Translations under genes and position numbers: made by a program
Shown here: piece after piece, positions 22,401-36,736 of the stretch
Numbering within the stretch: position 1 is the first letter of the stretch
Layout: the number at the start of each line of letters is the position of its first letter
The notes under the pieces: model-generated
Told to the model about the DNA's origin: nothing
Databases searched by the model: none
What the model saw: the letters and a program-made list of their open reading frames with translations, nothing else
Source of the DNA: Eleginops maclovinus
Taxonomy: Eukaryota; Chordata; Actinopteri; Perciformes; Eleginopidae
NCBI RefSeq assembly: GCF_036324505.1
Contig: NC_086351.1
Span: 6,504,001-6,568,000 of the forward strand
Direction: 5' to 3'
Length of the DNA: 64,000 nucleotides

Positions 22401-23790
22401 TGGCATTTTCTCCCCATAAATGCCTGACGGGCAAATCAAGACATATTCCCCCCACTGAGCTACAACACAGGTTAACTTGATCCGTGCAATCAAAGAGCTG
22501 GCGACAAAATCATACTGAGATGGGGTTCATTAAGGCCCAAATTAGCCTGCAACTTCAAAGGGACGCGCCATCTGATTGGCTCTGATTGATATCATTATGA
22601 GAGCGGTGATTGTGAAGCCAAAGCTCTCTTAGATAGTTGGCCGTAAAATAATCCAAAATGTTTTTCTGAGGAAGAGCGAACAAGCCTTGACCGGAGGGGC
22701 TGAGTGGAGGTCACCATGTGTTCACTTCTTGGCTGTAATGAAATGTCCTGCTAGAAGGAATTGGCCCAATCTTGGCCTCCGAAAACAGTTTGGATGATAG
22801 CAGAGGAATTGGTAGGAATTGGTGGGAAATGAGCTCAAGGGGAGCAGAAACAGTGGTGGAATTGGACACAGAGGATTGACATGCTCGCGATTCACTGAGG
22901 AAATGATGCAGAGGAAGCAGGTGGAGTCGGGCAGAACGGAGGGGATGTTTCCTGTTGGCTCCTGGGATGTAATTACAGGGTAATGAAAAGATCATTTCTG
23001 AGGTGATGCTCATATATTTCACTTTTAATTTGAACAGACATGGTATGACTGTTTAACATCCTGGACATGAGGACACCTTAGGGGGTCCTGAGATAGATCT
23101 GAGAGGATGGATAATTAACTGAAGGGATGAAAAGAAAAACAAACCCCTTATGATGGATGCTGTTTCTTACTTTCTTTCATAACCATTTAAAAAAAAAAAC
23201 AGTGTTTTATTAACAGATCTCAATGGTCCTTCTCTTGTTCTGGCACATTGTGATGGACATAATCATGATTGTGTGATGATATTTTATAGACCAAATCATA
23301 AATCTAGAAAGAAATCTGGCAAATGATTGTATAAATAGTATAAACATACTCATGACTTGCAGCTCTACTGAATGAACCTAATCTTAAAATGTATTGTGAT
23401 TAATGGTGTGCAGGATTCTTGGGTCTAGGTTTTGTCTTGGATGGATACTTTAACCTCTTCAGGCATTATTATTAAACATAGAAATGTATTTGGTTGGAAG
23501 TCTCACAGCTGAACACGATGTGTAAAGGCCATAACCTTTGATGAGGGATTACAACTGACCTTTGCTTCTAAAAAGATTTTAAACCATTATTCTCGAGCAG
23601 AGATTCACATCCCTTTAGCTTTTAAAATGAAGCAAAGTCCACATGTAACACATTGTGTCCATAAGTTCAACAGAAGGGGAGTCATTTGAATATTTTCTCC
23701 AGTTCTGTCATTCACAAGTAAAGAACAAAATAGAGAGGGAAAACGTTATCAATAAATGTATTTGGTCTTCTTTTTTATTACTATTAATCA
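22401..23790. other. Intronic sequence, nothing recognised
   Basis: This follows the 5' end of the LINE. No exon or repeat was identified; only short ORFs are present (103 codons at 22711-23022, minus, without domains). Confidence 0.45.
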
Positions 23791-23905
23791 AAAAGAGGTG
23801 ATGCAGCACAGGCATTATGAGAAAAATAAAGCAGATAAACATGTCACAGTGGAGCCATAGAATACAAACATGAACCTGAAAAAGAGCACGATAAGGCTCC
23901 TTTAA
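23791..23905 (+). mobile_element. 3' fragment of the hAT-like non-autonomous element
   Basis: It starts with aaaagaggtgatgcagcaca followed by ggcattatgag and aaaataaagc, the same blocks as 5070-5115. It ends with acatgaacctgaaaaagagc and cgataaggctccttt, a mutated version of the family's terminal gcataatagggcc. The 5' two-thirds is absent. Confidence 0.8.
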
Positions 23906-25066
23906 GGCTGTGACTCTTTTGGAGGTCCAGACGAGGAGGATGTCTTTTATGAAGTGTTATAAAAGGTAATCTCACTTTCTTTCTTCTCTTAAAGCCCTAA
24001 AACCCTGCCGATTTCAAAAGAAAAACAGTAGTGATTCGGAAAAAAAAGTCCTTGTTCCTGCAGCAGAACATTTCTTTACTTTTACTTCCCATGAATGCAA
24101 GGGAAAAGGAAACTGTTTTTCAAGACCATTTTTGTACAAATCACAGTGAAATCCTGATAGGATCTAACTAACTGTGGCAGTGAACTAAGGTCACGCTCGT
24201 CTTTAAAGGGAACTAGCAAGTTTCATATTTCAAGAGAATAAAGAGAAGAGAAAACAAAACAAGGCATCAAAGAGCCGGAATAATCTGATCTTTAATAAAA
24301 GGATGTGAGAGATGAAGCGGATTTATTCTCATTTGGGGACTTTTTTTTTTGCGTTTTGTTTTTTAAAATGTCACAATTCGGTAGAGAGAAGGGAAAGTGA
24401 ACTGGCCCGGAGCATCATGGTAGACACACTCAATGGCTGCCACTTTCTTTTATGCAACTTCAAAACAAAAACGCCCCGTTTCTCAGCCTACGGTTCCCTT
24501 AATCTCGTGTAATGCTCAGCTCAGGTTTCCATCGATACAGGTAGACCATAGCCTATACGAAGCGAGGAAGAGAAGAAGACGAGGAGGGCTTGACTCTGAA
24601 CTTTCACTTTGATCATCAGGTGATTTAGATTTCTAAAACTGGTAGAGTAGTTTTAACAATCGCAGTGACCATTATGATAATTGGTGGCGGAAATCAATTG
24701 TTTTTTACTGCAGTTTTTATGAGAAAATGTCGACTTTTTATGTAGCTGCAATTATTTATATTTAACTGCAGCTGCACAAAGTAATAGTCCAATTACGGCT
24801 CCAAAGCAGATAAACAGAGATGTTTCCGTCTTACTGCACTGCACTGCATCGAGTACTAAAAGATGAATGAGGTGCTCTGGGACCATGCGGGATGTTTACC
24901 GAAGGAAAATGTCAGCACTGAGCTCACCCAGCTTCGGCCCTGTCAAACACTGCTCCCTGTTAAGTGAATTCATCATTTCCATCTTAATGGGAACATCTGA
25001 CTGACAGCTGCCATCTCGGATTGCAGACTCATGTCAGAAAGCACCGCAGTGTTGAGTGAGTCTGAG

Positions 25067-25110
<44 letters not shown>

Positions 25111-28037
25111 TGTGTGTGAGAGCAGGTCTGACAGAGCCAGAGAAAGACGAAGACGGAGTTTGGCAAAAAGTTTAAACTTTGTGTCGGGGTAAACTGTGCG
25201 TATGTACTGTAGGTCAATTACCTAAATAGTTGATCCACAAAAATGTAATTAATATAATGATAACTTTTAGTTATAGTCATTATCTTCATTTATAACATAC
25301 GAGTATCTACTGTCTCTCGCTTTGATACTGACGGAAATAGGAATGAAAATGTTTGTGTTTTCTGCTACAGCTGCTTGAGAAAGACTACAAAAGTAAATTA
25401 AATGCTTAGTTCATCTTCATAAAATGGAAGAAAATAGTAAAAAAAAAAGTTAATAAATGATCACAAATTACAAGCCGGAGCTGCAAAATCTTTAGTATTT
25501 ATCCTTAAAATAAATAACCTTCTAAATGATGTTCTGTAATACATAATCATTGTTTTCTTTAATCCGTTTATTGATTTTGTATTTTCTGAAACTTGCACAT
25601 TTTTTTTACTGGTTTTAGTATTAACACTTTTCTCAGTTGTGAACTTTATATAGAGGGAAAAAACGTATACAAAATTAATAATGAGTATGAGCTGTTGCTG
25701 GGTTACGCGTGCTCTCATAAAACGAGAGGCAGTGCAGGATGGTAGAAGCTTCTGCTGGCCAATCAACTACATCGCCACAATGAAAGGCACAGGGTGCAGG
25801 GATGATGGAGACAATGGCAAAATGTGAGTATCTTATGGCGGCATGCAATGGCTGAGTGGTCACAATCAGTCGCCCTTCTGTGCGCCCCTGATGGAGCGAT
25901 ACGTCGGCCCATGTCTCGGGGTTAATCAGAACAAGAGCAGCTGGAGACCACAGCCAGTGGACTGACGCTGCTCCACAACAAAAGGGAAGAAGAGACTGAT
26001 AAGAGTTATTGTTTAGATGTTATCGATTCCTATTCGGCGGCTTATCAATGTTGGTTTTCATTCATTCCTGGTTCCTATATGTCACAAACCATTGGGGGAA
26101 GAAAAGAAGGACATTTTTTATAGAAAGGCAAAAACTAACTTTCAGCCAGCTCGGGTTAACACCAACAGACAGTAGTGTTTCACCTTTCACCTTCCCTATT
26201 CAGGCCAGCAGGAACATGATTGTGGGCCAGCAGGATGCTTTCATTAGTAAAGCAGCTATCAGTTCCTTTAGGATTTACCACCATTATTAACAACTTTAAA
26301 GTCCTTGATGAGTCAAATAAAGGACTACATCCAGAGAAATATTTTCAATTTAGCATTTAATCAGTTTAAAATGAGAAACATTTTCAGTGGAATGATGAAA
26401 TAAGTAAAAGGAAGGTGCACAATGCTGACACTCGTTTAAATTGTGTCTGAACATAAAAAGGTGACAAGTAACAAGAAAAGCACATTTGTTTTACCTGGAA
26501 AACCAATCCCAATCGAAAAGTTTTGGCCACAATCCTCAGCACTTTCGTCCTCCATGTTGTAAACCCTTTTGACATATTTTGTCTTCACTTGCAAACACCA
26601 GCAAACTAAAGTATCTAGAGTTGTATAGTGTGTTCAGACGTTGCTTTAAAGACTCAATGAATACAACTGCAAAACGTATTTGGCTTTCAGAGATTTGGAG
26701 TTGTAGAACAACGAACAAAGAAAAGTATGAATGCTTAGCGCCCTGAAGCTGCTCAAAAATACAGGAGGTGAAAATAATTGATTTTTCACTTTCACAGTCT
26801 TTTTATGGGCTTGGGGTGTTTGTGAATGCGTCCCTGCCAGTGTGTATCTAGTTTATATATAGTCACAACATTGTGCACACCTGCCTAAATTTGAGCCGTC
26901 GCACATTCAGGCTCAATTTGTTACTATCATATTCGTACCACCTAGGTGCTGTCACCTGGTGATAAAATACCTTCCCTGCAAAGATGGCAGTTGTCCTACT
27001 TTCCAGCAAAGACCAGTTCTGGGCTTTCTGCAGAGTTAATACCTGATCTCCACACCTTTCCACCTGGGAACGGGCCCACAGCGGTTGGCTTAAGCCTGCA
27101 TGCATATTAACCAATACATCAAACTCTTTCTCACCCCCGACTGCCAGACCGCACTTTAATCCTATTTTCTAACCTACTCAGAGTGATGGGTTCACTTTCC
27201 CGGAGCCACCGGAGAGTGTGAATACAAAATCCTTTTTGTAAAGTCAGCATTCATCCACACCTGTACATTACCGCGCACAGAAGGAAGCAGAATGTAGCGT
27301 GATACGAATGTCATGCACATACAGCAGAACTTTTCCTTCAATGTCATAAAGGGAAGGTTTGTGAGCCTGGCTTTAAAAAGTTTAAGCATGCTCTGCTTCA
27401 CCTGAGCAACCAATATTAAAATGCTCATGTGCAAGGTTTATAATTCCAATTTAGGAAAAGGAGTTCACACTAGGAAGCCTCCCATGAGTAAAAGATCATA
27501 CAAATGACCCACATGGATATATTAAGACAGCTGCGAGGCAAATTATAAAGGACTCTACAAAGGAAAACAAGAAAAGGACAAATGAGGGCTGTACAAACAT
27601 TAAACAAGCAATTTACACAGGAGAGCGCACTAAGTACTGTAGACATCTAAGGGTTGAGTGTGATAAATGTTTGAATTAGAGCATCAAAAGGGTATGAAAG
27701 TAGCACACTTATAAAAAATGCATTTTAAGCAGGATGATTCAAGAGAAACACAACATATGAATGGTGGGTAAATGGACACATTAACAGCAAAACTTGTTAG
27801 ATGTGATGCGTCCAATATGAAAACCCTGCAATAACTCATGGTTAATTAAGGGTTGCTGTTTGCGATTTTGGTTGAGATTGTGTCAAAGAGGAGTTGATTT
27901 TAAAGATTTTGATGTTGGAAGACACCCCTCCTTCTCAAATCAAAAACATATTCAGTTTTGTGTGGAACGTTAATCAAAGAACAGTGGCCCATTGTTACTA
28001 TTAACAATCTGAAACATGCACATAATTAACTTTTTTG
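23906..28037. other. Intronic sequence with one microsatellite
   Basis: Nothing recognised apart from the GT/CGTG repeat at 25065-25118. Confidence 0.45.
25065..25118. repeat. Compound (TG)n(CGTG)n(TG)n microsatellite
   Basis: A TG run, then eight cgtg-type units from 25081, then gtgtgtgtgag. The CGTG core contains regularly spaced CpG sites. Confidence 0.93.
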
Positions 28038-28270
28038 CAGTAGTGGAAAGTAAGTTAGTACATTTACTCAGATACCACACATAAGTACTATTTAGACATA
28101 AATGTACTCTACGTGAAGTTATATAAGATTAGATGGAGAAGTGTACTACAAATGGTTAATATAATCCAGTATACTACAACGTATATACAATTGGCTCTGC
28201 ATTGACAACATCAAAATGCTCTTCCATGTATCAACTGTGACAACACTGGAATACAACATTAACCACTAGG
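28038..28270 (+). repeat. Degenerate percomorph interspersed repeat (AGTAGTGGAA...TACATTTACTCA type)
   Basis: cagtagtggaaagtaagtta followed by gtacatttactca, then aagtacta, tgtactctac and, further on, ataatccagtatactac and ttggctctgcattga follow the order of blocks in a common fish repeat that begins AGTGGAATGTAACTAAGTAC. Recognised from memory; the copy is strongly diverged and has no coding capacity. Confidence 0.65.
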
Positions 28271-31200
28271 GCTACAGAAAGTTGCATCAACCCCTCTCAG
28301 ACATTATAAGCCTATAAATTGCAGAACACTATGGCTCACAATATATGTATTTCTATTAAACTGATTTAAAACCCTGTATGTGCATCATGTGTAACACCAC
28401 GAGCTGCAGCTTGTGTGAACATGTGTAACTGTGAATGTGAAGCTGCAAATTGCTTTGGAGGAACACGTGCTTGCTACACTACATTCTTTCCCTGGATTTA
28501 TAAAGCCCGGCATGGCTACTACACAGATATTGTATTTCCTGCATGACTAGGCAGGCAGACTGTAAGCCCAGACCGTGGGTTGTGACTGATAGAGAACGAC
28601 TTCCAAACCCCAGCATTGGCTGCTACAAGACATGGTTGTAAAACACTCAGGATTGATTCTTTCTTGAGTTGGTTTTTTTCCAAGGAAGAGCATTTTTTTA
28701 ACAACCTTTAAAGTTTGATCTGCGCCTGATATAAGCATATTTGTTTTCAATCAGAGCACCTACAGTGACGCTACTGACTTAGAGAGGTAAAACAGGCTGC
28801 TCATGAACCCTGTGACACAAGTTGCATGTCAACCTCAGCCTCAACACAAAGTGCATCATGGGATTGTGAGTATTAAAAGCATTTCATGCAGAGGATGAAA
28901 TCGAGCAGATGAACTCTCAGTAGCAATCATAATTCCCACTGCCAAGCGCCTGAAAACAATCAATCATGGGAAATCGCAGCAGAAGAGACTATTCTTTAGC
29001 ATCATCCTGATGGACTGCAGCACTGCAGCAGAGAACTGAGGTGAAAGACAAATAGCAATGAGATTCATAACAGCAGATAAAGCAAAAGCTGGAGGGGAGT
29101 AATACTTCATTAACATACTGGAAACAGGACTTTAACTTGTGGTCGGGGAGGAAAAGGGATCTTTCTTTGAAAAAGCCCTGGAGAGTTTCTGTGTTCTCAT
29201 GCAGCTAGAAGGCCACAAGAGCGAAGACTTAAGAATCTCAAGTAAAATGGTCATTGTTAAGACTGGAAGCTAAAAAAAAAGAGGAAAAGATTGGTCCGTC
29301 ACACATAGTGCTCTGATTAGTTGTGAACTGTATGTGATCCTCAATTGCCTGCAGAGACTGAGAAAAAGAGAGAGAAAGATTAAGGGAAGGAAATCTGTCA
29401 CCCAAACACTAAGATATATGAACTCCTGCTGCCGAAGGCCCGCTGTGAACACAGACTCTCCCACAGGCCGTAGGGAACACGCTCCCCTTCTTTCCTCAGA
29501 CGCACATCGAAGCGTAACTACCTCAGGTGGAGTTTGTGAACTGATTCCTTTGTGCAAAGGCCACCTCGCTCTGTGTGCAGCTAAAAGTAGCATCAGTTCA
29601 GGACAATTCACATGAAGGGGCGGAGAGAGAAGCCATGCATTCAGCTGCTAGGAACATGGTGTTAAACTGTCAAAATAAACAACATACAGAAGATAAAGCG
29701 GAGGAGAGAAAAAGGGCATAAATGAAAATAAGGGGGTGAAAATAGAGTTTGAGCGAAGACAACTTAATGTGCCGAGTCATGACCGCAACTTTGGAGCAAA
29801 CTAATTTTTTTTACACAAGACAGTGTATAACCTTTTTATCTCGCAGGAAGTGTAGACACGTTCCTTTGATTGACGGCTGAAGGACGTCTCAGCAGCAGCG
29901 AGACCGGGCTCCATTACCCTCACAGCCAGCGAAAGGACATGCACTGCAGCCGTAATGATACATTTAAGTCGGGGAAGGGGCTATTTGTTGTTGAAGAAGA
30001 GCAAGGACCAGTCAGCCTGACCCTGACAGCCGATCATCCTCCCCAATCATAATTTCCGAGGGGAGTGTTTTAAAATTGCTGCTCGCATGACTGCTAAGAG
30101 GCCCGAACCATTAGCTAGATACGGTTATACAAAATATGAAGAAACTGATTCATCAATTACCTTCTTGCTTCAAGTTTAATGTGTGTGTGCATTGGGTGTT
30201 TCTCTGTGTGTGTGCACATTGTTGTTTGCTGCTTCAAACACAATCTTCAGCCATCTGTGGTGAAGATGTTAAGCCAATAATTTACCTGAGCTGTTACACA
30301 GACATGGAGGATCCTCCAGGGAACAAATAAGGATGATAAATAATTGAATTTCCCCTGGCTGCAAGTGGGAAGATTTTATTCATTATTTATTGTCTAATTG
30401 ATTACTGCAATAGGCTTTCTAACCTGTCCCAGTATTAATGTTCTGCCTTTTATGTGCTTAATTAATGGCCACTGCAGCTTCATGAAAAACACACACTCAA
30501 TTACATCTAGAATTGAAAAGCTGCGGCAGTTTGTGCTGTATCATTGCGCCGGGGCCTGTAGGGAGACATTAATCAGCCGAAATGGAATTCAATAAGACGG
30601 ACTAAGTCTTCTAGACAAAATTGGACAATTTTTCATATTGTCATGCTGCATCTGTGGCGATGATGCAGCTGAAGTTTTCCTGTTGACCGAAAATCCACTT
30701 TGAATTAACTTGGCTGTCAACAATCTTAGCTGTTTAGCTCAGATTCGTTTGTCCTGTCCCCTTTTCAGACTCCTTTAAGTGACACTCGGCGGATGTTTGA
30801 AGAGTGCAGGACATCATATTGAATCTACTTCTCCTTCCTTGTTTGGTAAAGAGTTATTGTTTTGTATACTAACAATGCACACACACACACGCACACAAAG
30901 ATGTTTGAACTCACACTGGCACAGAGGTTCATCGCTTTAGCTCATGTTTTAGAGAGGCCGCCACCAAAACCAATTCCATGGCGTCTTGTTTTGAATGAAA
31001 AGTGGTTAAGGCCAACAGTGTTTGAATTCAAAATACCCTCTTGGCTGTGTGAGCCATGGTGTGTGTTCAGGCTTGCAAAACAAATGCCATCAATTCAATG
31101 TCCACGTTCCTCTGTTTTCCTTCAGCCTCCACACAACATTAGGCAAGAACCCAGGCAAAACTTTAATTCATGGTTTGCTGTAGACCCTTTTAATACCTAA

Positions 31201-33163
31201 CTGTAAACTTCAAATGATAGTACAGTAGCTCCCAGGGTTTGGACGAATACATCGGCTATGGGCAGTTGTTTCATGGGGGGGATTCTTTTGATTTTGCTTA
31301 CTTTATTTATTTTGTTTATATTTTAAAGGGGAAAAGCCATCACTTCTCTCAGCTGAAACCTAAGCAAATATACACCAGCGACCATCAGTTAGTGGGCTGA
31401 TGGGGACTCATTGGAAAAATATTTAAATATCGACCAATCCTATTGCTACAAAACTCATTATCTCACTCTGAATTATTAATAATATGAACAGGAATTTGGG
31501 AAAATACAAAATAATGTCGGCAGCTTTTTAAGTCTGCTACAGTATTGCTGTGTTAACTCTACGACACATCAGCCACCAGTCCCACCACACACAGACTCTC
31601 CATTTCCAGAAAAGCATTGATTGCAACCAAAGCCTTCGGGGGTTGATACTTCCACTGTTAAAAGCCAGCTCATTGACCACTTTAACAAAGCTGTAAAGTG
31701 TACTGAGGCAATAATGTTCCCTCTTTTGCTAAATCTAATTAAAGCAGATAGCTATAGGTTAATCTATACATTTATTTGCATCTGCTGTCAATCTAAAATA
31801 TAAACTGAATGTTTTTCAAATGTGTTCAGTTTATATTTAGAGGCATGAAAAAGATCTTTTCTTTCCCTTAATTGCAGAGGGAGCAATGAAGCTTATAAAT
31901 AAGACCCCAGGACTGTGAGCTATGCAAAGTCTGAATGAAAAGGCCTGGATGCCACAAGGCTGACATCATTAAGAACAGCCTAATGATTCCCTGGCTTGAT
32001 TTGTTTGGTCAGGTTCTTACCGACTGGCATGACTTGTGAAAAGAAGATACAAAGCTCTGAAAATTCATCAGCCCTCACTATAGGGCTTCTTTTCTTTTGG
32101 GCTCATTTGGATTGGTGCCAAACCTCCTCCAGGCTAAAACCAATTACTCCAGCAGTAATGTCAACGCTAAAAAAAGACTAATTGAACAGTTTATACAGGG
32201 AGTAAACTAATAGACTGATTCAGAAAAAAGGAATACACATCAATACACTGAAAATGTCCTGTGTTTTTTCTCACGCCTTAAAAATACTTTTTCTCATTCT
32301 TCTTAATCATTCCAAGCACTCACAGAAACGTCTCCTTCAAAGCTCAGCTTGGCTGCAGTGCTGGCAAACAAGCTGCTGGCTTATGAGTGACTGATTCATT
32401 CAGTGAGCGAGGTAATATTACACGACTGTACAAGACACAAACAAATATTAAATAAGCAGCCCGCTCTAATGTATGCATTTCAACAAGCTATAATGCAAGA
32501 TGTTGATGCTGGTTATGAGATGTTGTTCTTACCCAGCGCCTCTTAATTCCTGAAAAACCCGAAAGGTGTAAGAGCGCAGCGGAGCATGGTTATTGTAACT
32601 CAAATAGGATTAGCAGTTTGTACACAGCACAGAATGAGGGTTTGGGATGGGGAGCTTTCCTTTCATGGTTAAGCCTGCAGCAGGGACTACAGAGCGCGGT
32701 AAGTTACCCTGCGATTATGATGATCCAGTTTGATCTGAAGAAATGCCATTTCTTCCAAGATCACTTATCATCTCTTCAGCAAGAGGACAACAAAGAGAAA
32801 CAATGCAAAGGCAGCCACTGCTTACACACAGGCAGCTTATTTGCACTTACTGTACTTATTTATTTACCTGGGCTCCAGGGTAAAAGCTATTGTAATGCCA
32901 CAATTGGAGTATGAACTACCAGGCTCTGATGAAATGGATTACAGTTTTCACTTTGCAAATCAGGAAAAATCCTTAATAAGCCTAATGGTGTTTAAAAAGA
33001 CATGAGCAGGGGGTTGCAATTAAAAGAAAAAGCTTTTTCATGCCAGTTCCGTTAGATGCTGAGATACATAAAAAATGCTAAACCCAATTTGTTTTGCAGT
33101 ATTGGATGCTACACGAAAGTCAGGAGATCACCAATGTTCAATCAATTGATTTCATTGGGTTTT
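28271..33163. other. Intronic sequence, nothing coding; candidate conserved non-coding stretch
   Basis: No exon or transposon recognised. A (CA)n run lies at 30876-30895. The stretch 30350-30500 has an unbiased composition with several TAAT-type motifs and no repeat signature, the look of some conserved non-coding DNA, but this cannot be tested here. Confidence 0.4.
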
Positions 33164-33242
33164 ATAGTTGTATAGTTGTTGAGCTACCTCAGTCTCGACC
33201 AACAGAGAGACGCTGACGTCAATAGAGCCATGATGCTAGCAA
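33164..33242 (+). repeat. Fragment of the percomorph repeat also found at 53640
   Basis: atagttgttgagctacctca then gtctcgaccaac, gacgctgacgtcaatagagc and catgatgctagc correspond to the 3' part of the repeat whose fuller copy has atagttgttgagatatctta at 53943. Confidence 0.7.
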
Positions 33243-36200
33243 AGTTAACCAGCCCAGACCCTTTTTATCATAACATATAAATGAAAGACTATATATTTCA
33301 GAGGGTAGCAAGACATCTCATTAAATCAAGTTATTCCAGACATTCCTTTCTATCACAGAAAGCATTACTCTACTCCTACAATATAGCCACACAGACAGAC
33401 TCAGCATCGTCTTCACAATTTATCATCTCCATCTACAATTTTCTCCAACTGCACCGGCAAATTCATGTATCTCCCGTTTCAAACAGACTTCATTTTATCA
33501 TTTTTCTTTGCCTCCCGACTTGTGTAACATGCAGCCCGGTGCGATGGGGGATGGGCCATAAGGAAGTAACTGTACGCTTCATCTGGCAAGAGAGTAAATC
33601 CCTGTCTCCCCCTAAAGGACAGCAAAAAAAAACCTGATCCTCTTCTTGCACACTGTTATGAATATCAACACCCGCTCGAACACTGAGATCTATTCAACTG
33701 GCATCCATATACAGTAACACACTGTTCTGTGTAAAAAAATGAAACACCTGGCATACATTTATCTCCCCTGCAACCATATCCTTTCCACTAGGACACACAA
33801 ACCCAGCAGGGAGGAGGATATCATTTCTCTGTTGCTGTCTGCTGCAGTGGGTAATGGCAGGGAGATGAGCAGACGGACACAAAAGGCCTTATGCTTAAGC
33901 TCAAACACAAGGAAAGGTAACCACCATCGTTTGTGCAGAATGAAAGCTGAACTGGATTCGTGTGTAACAGAAAGAAATACATTAATTATTCAGAACAATG
34001 GTTTTAGAAGAAGTTCAAGAAATGCGTGGAGAATCAAACGACGTCCTAGTCCTTCACCTATAGCAAGCAAAATACAGGTATAGGTAATTATACGCAGGTG
34101 CTTCTGCAAGTAATCTATTCATGTCACATTTGGTTTGTGACTCAGTGGGAGCCAGTACAAAGTGCACTGCTAATGCTGCACGGTGCAGGTGCATATGGCC
34201 AGGCAGCTGACATTTGGGTTATGATGTGGCCAGGGGCGAATGATGTCACTGCAGCACAGTTGGAAATAAGGTCAAATCATGATGAAACATTACCAGAAGG
34301 TTTGGCGGGGCCCAGCATCCGACGTGACTAAGCAAACAAATACCTTTTCCTTTTAAAGTGCAGTGCTTTGTGACACAGCAATCTGATGTTCCTGATGGGA
34401 GGTGCAGAATCACAATTTAGCACCACGACTTAAATTAGCTTAAAGGATATGTTTGGTTCTCGGTTCTCAAATAAATGTTTTGTGTTCTGGGGCCAGCTGG
34501 CTAGAGGAGAAGCTCAAATTCAGCTTAAACATCCATTAAGGGGTAGCAACATGAATTTTAAAAGAGATCTTTATACAGCGTTGGAGTCAGGACCCATGAC
34601 TTTCCTATGGAGGTTGTTCAGTGGCGAATGAACACTAAATGGCTGGACTTGTGATCAGAATTTTTACCAAAGCTTCGATTTATTTGAAAATGCAGCCCAT
34701 AGGACTGGCATTTCATTAAAAATGTCACTATATCAATTTCATAAAATGTTAAGGCATGTTGTGTTCATCCTTATATAAGCATGTAAGTTACAAACAGGTG
34801 AAATAAATCAGCGTAACCATTATAAATTCAGCTGCATCACTTGAAAGGCGTCAGGGGAGATTGATATTTTTCTAGAGGCACTGTAGAAATGGCAGACGCA
34901 GATAATAAGAGACACAAATAGACATGCGGGCTCATGTAGAGAGACAGATAATTTTCATATTATTGCGGCGTATCAGGTTGTGATTGAGTCTCACGACATA
35001 CTGATCGACATTAGCTGCATTACGAATATCAATTTGCTCCGCTCGGTTTTCTCAAGCAGGGAAGTAAAGGTCATATCACTCAGTCTAGGAACAAACTTTC
35101 CTGATGATAATAATGCATGCAGCACACACTGCAAACTAACAAGACAACTGAGTTTCCCTTTGCAATTAATGATGAGACTGTAATGATGCAGGGAAAACAT
35201 CCGAATAAAGACAAATAAAGAAACTGATCTCTGAGACAAAATTATATTTTTCTCAATGTGGGATATCCATGACGTCTGTATTGCTCTCCTGTAATATGAC
35301 CCAAAATTAAACCATATTTGGAGACAGAAGTAGGTCACCCAAATTAGAGAGAAAACAACATTGACGGGTTCAAAACACCATACCTCTCCCCCACCACATT
35401 CCCTCCCACAGGAGAATCTAACGTTATGGTATTTGCATGATCCCATTAAGTTCTTAAAAAGAAACCCACAGGCAATAAACAAAGATTCAGGTTCATGAAC
35501 TTTAGTAGAGAACAAAACAACTACCTGGAATGTCACAGTATGTTAGTGTTTAGCTGCGACGCTCCCAAACAGAAAAGGTTAGATTCATCCTGGAGCTTTC
35601 CTTCCAATATTCAAAAACAGTTTGTCCCTCATTTCAGAGACGTGAAGAAAAGGTGGATTGAACCTCATGGACCGGTAATAGGCACGAATGTGATTGACCT
35701 AGAATAGAAATAAGCAGGTAACAAGATGAGAACAGTGTTTATTCCCTCCCAAGGAAAACCAGAGTAGCTTTTAAATTATCTAAAAAAACAACAGTGTATT
35801 TTTGGACTAAGTGCTTTGACCTTTATTTGTTGACTTCACAAGATTTCACAGAGTAAAATAAGGGTCACAACGAGGCTGCTGCCAATGACATATAAAGATA
35901 CATGCCTCTTTCTCTAGAGTATCTGCTTCTCTTGCTCCTGTTTTTTTCCACTCTTCTCCTTTCCTTTATGCTGTTACTTTAATCCCCCACCGGACTCTCT
36001 ATATGGCTCTGCATTTCTTTTTGTCTTCTCCTTCATTTGTCTTTGCGTGCATTTCCTCTCTGCCTATTTTCCTCTCCACTCACTTCTGCTGACTCTCCTG
36101 CCCATCTGTCTTTCTTTCTTCTTCTTTGCCTCTGTTCATGGGTAGAAACAGTCCGTCACACGTGGGAGAGGACATATTATGGGGGGGACCCTTCCACAAG

Positions 36201-36736
36201 ATTTTTTTTTCAAACATATTCCTCCAACTCATTGCATAACCACAAAAAAAGTATGTAAATGAAACATTCCTCTACCTCAGATGGAAATGTAAACACAATG
36301 CATGCAAAATACTAGAATATTAAGGGTTTACTGTTTGCTGTTAACAGAATAATGAATCATGTTACGGTATAACTGTTATCTTACAGTTGATAACAAAAAC
36401 AGGCCAACCCTTGCTAATGTGTATACATTTCGAGTTGGAGTGAGACTCCGGCTGTTCAAATGTATGAATAAAACATATGCACCCACACGTCTGCTATATA
36501 CAGAGCGAGTTACTGCTGTCTATCCTTATAACCTACACGATACTACTTCTCAAAACAACAGGAAAAATGCTGCTGGAAACTCCATAATGAAGAAGTAGAG
36601 AAAATATATTCAAAATAGTTCCTGGCTAATGGATAAGCACCAGCCAAACAACCACCGACTGGGAACTCAAAAAATGAAAAATCCCCCTCTTTGACAAAGT
36701 ATGCTATAAATCCAGGGTTTTTCCCCCAGTACATTT
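33243..36736. other. Intronic sequence, nothing recognised
   Basis: Includes a 181-codon minus-strand ORF (34991-35536) with no recognisable domain and a C/T-rich stretch at 35905-36130. Neither has features that support a gene. Confidence 0.45.

Noticed and set aside
22027..22455. 142-codon minus-strand ORF at the LINE 5' end, as a possible ORF1
   Set aside because: It overlaps the start of the main ORF in another frame and shows no coiled coil, zinc knuckle or RNA-binding motif; more likely leader sequence.
34991..35536. 181-codon minus-strand ORF
   Set aside because: No recognisable motif, random-looking composition and no start or splice evidence; kept only as intronic sequence.
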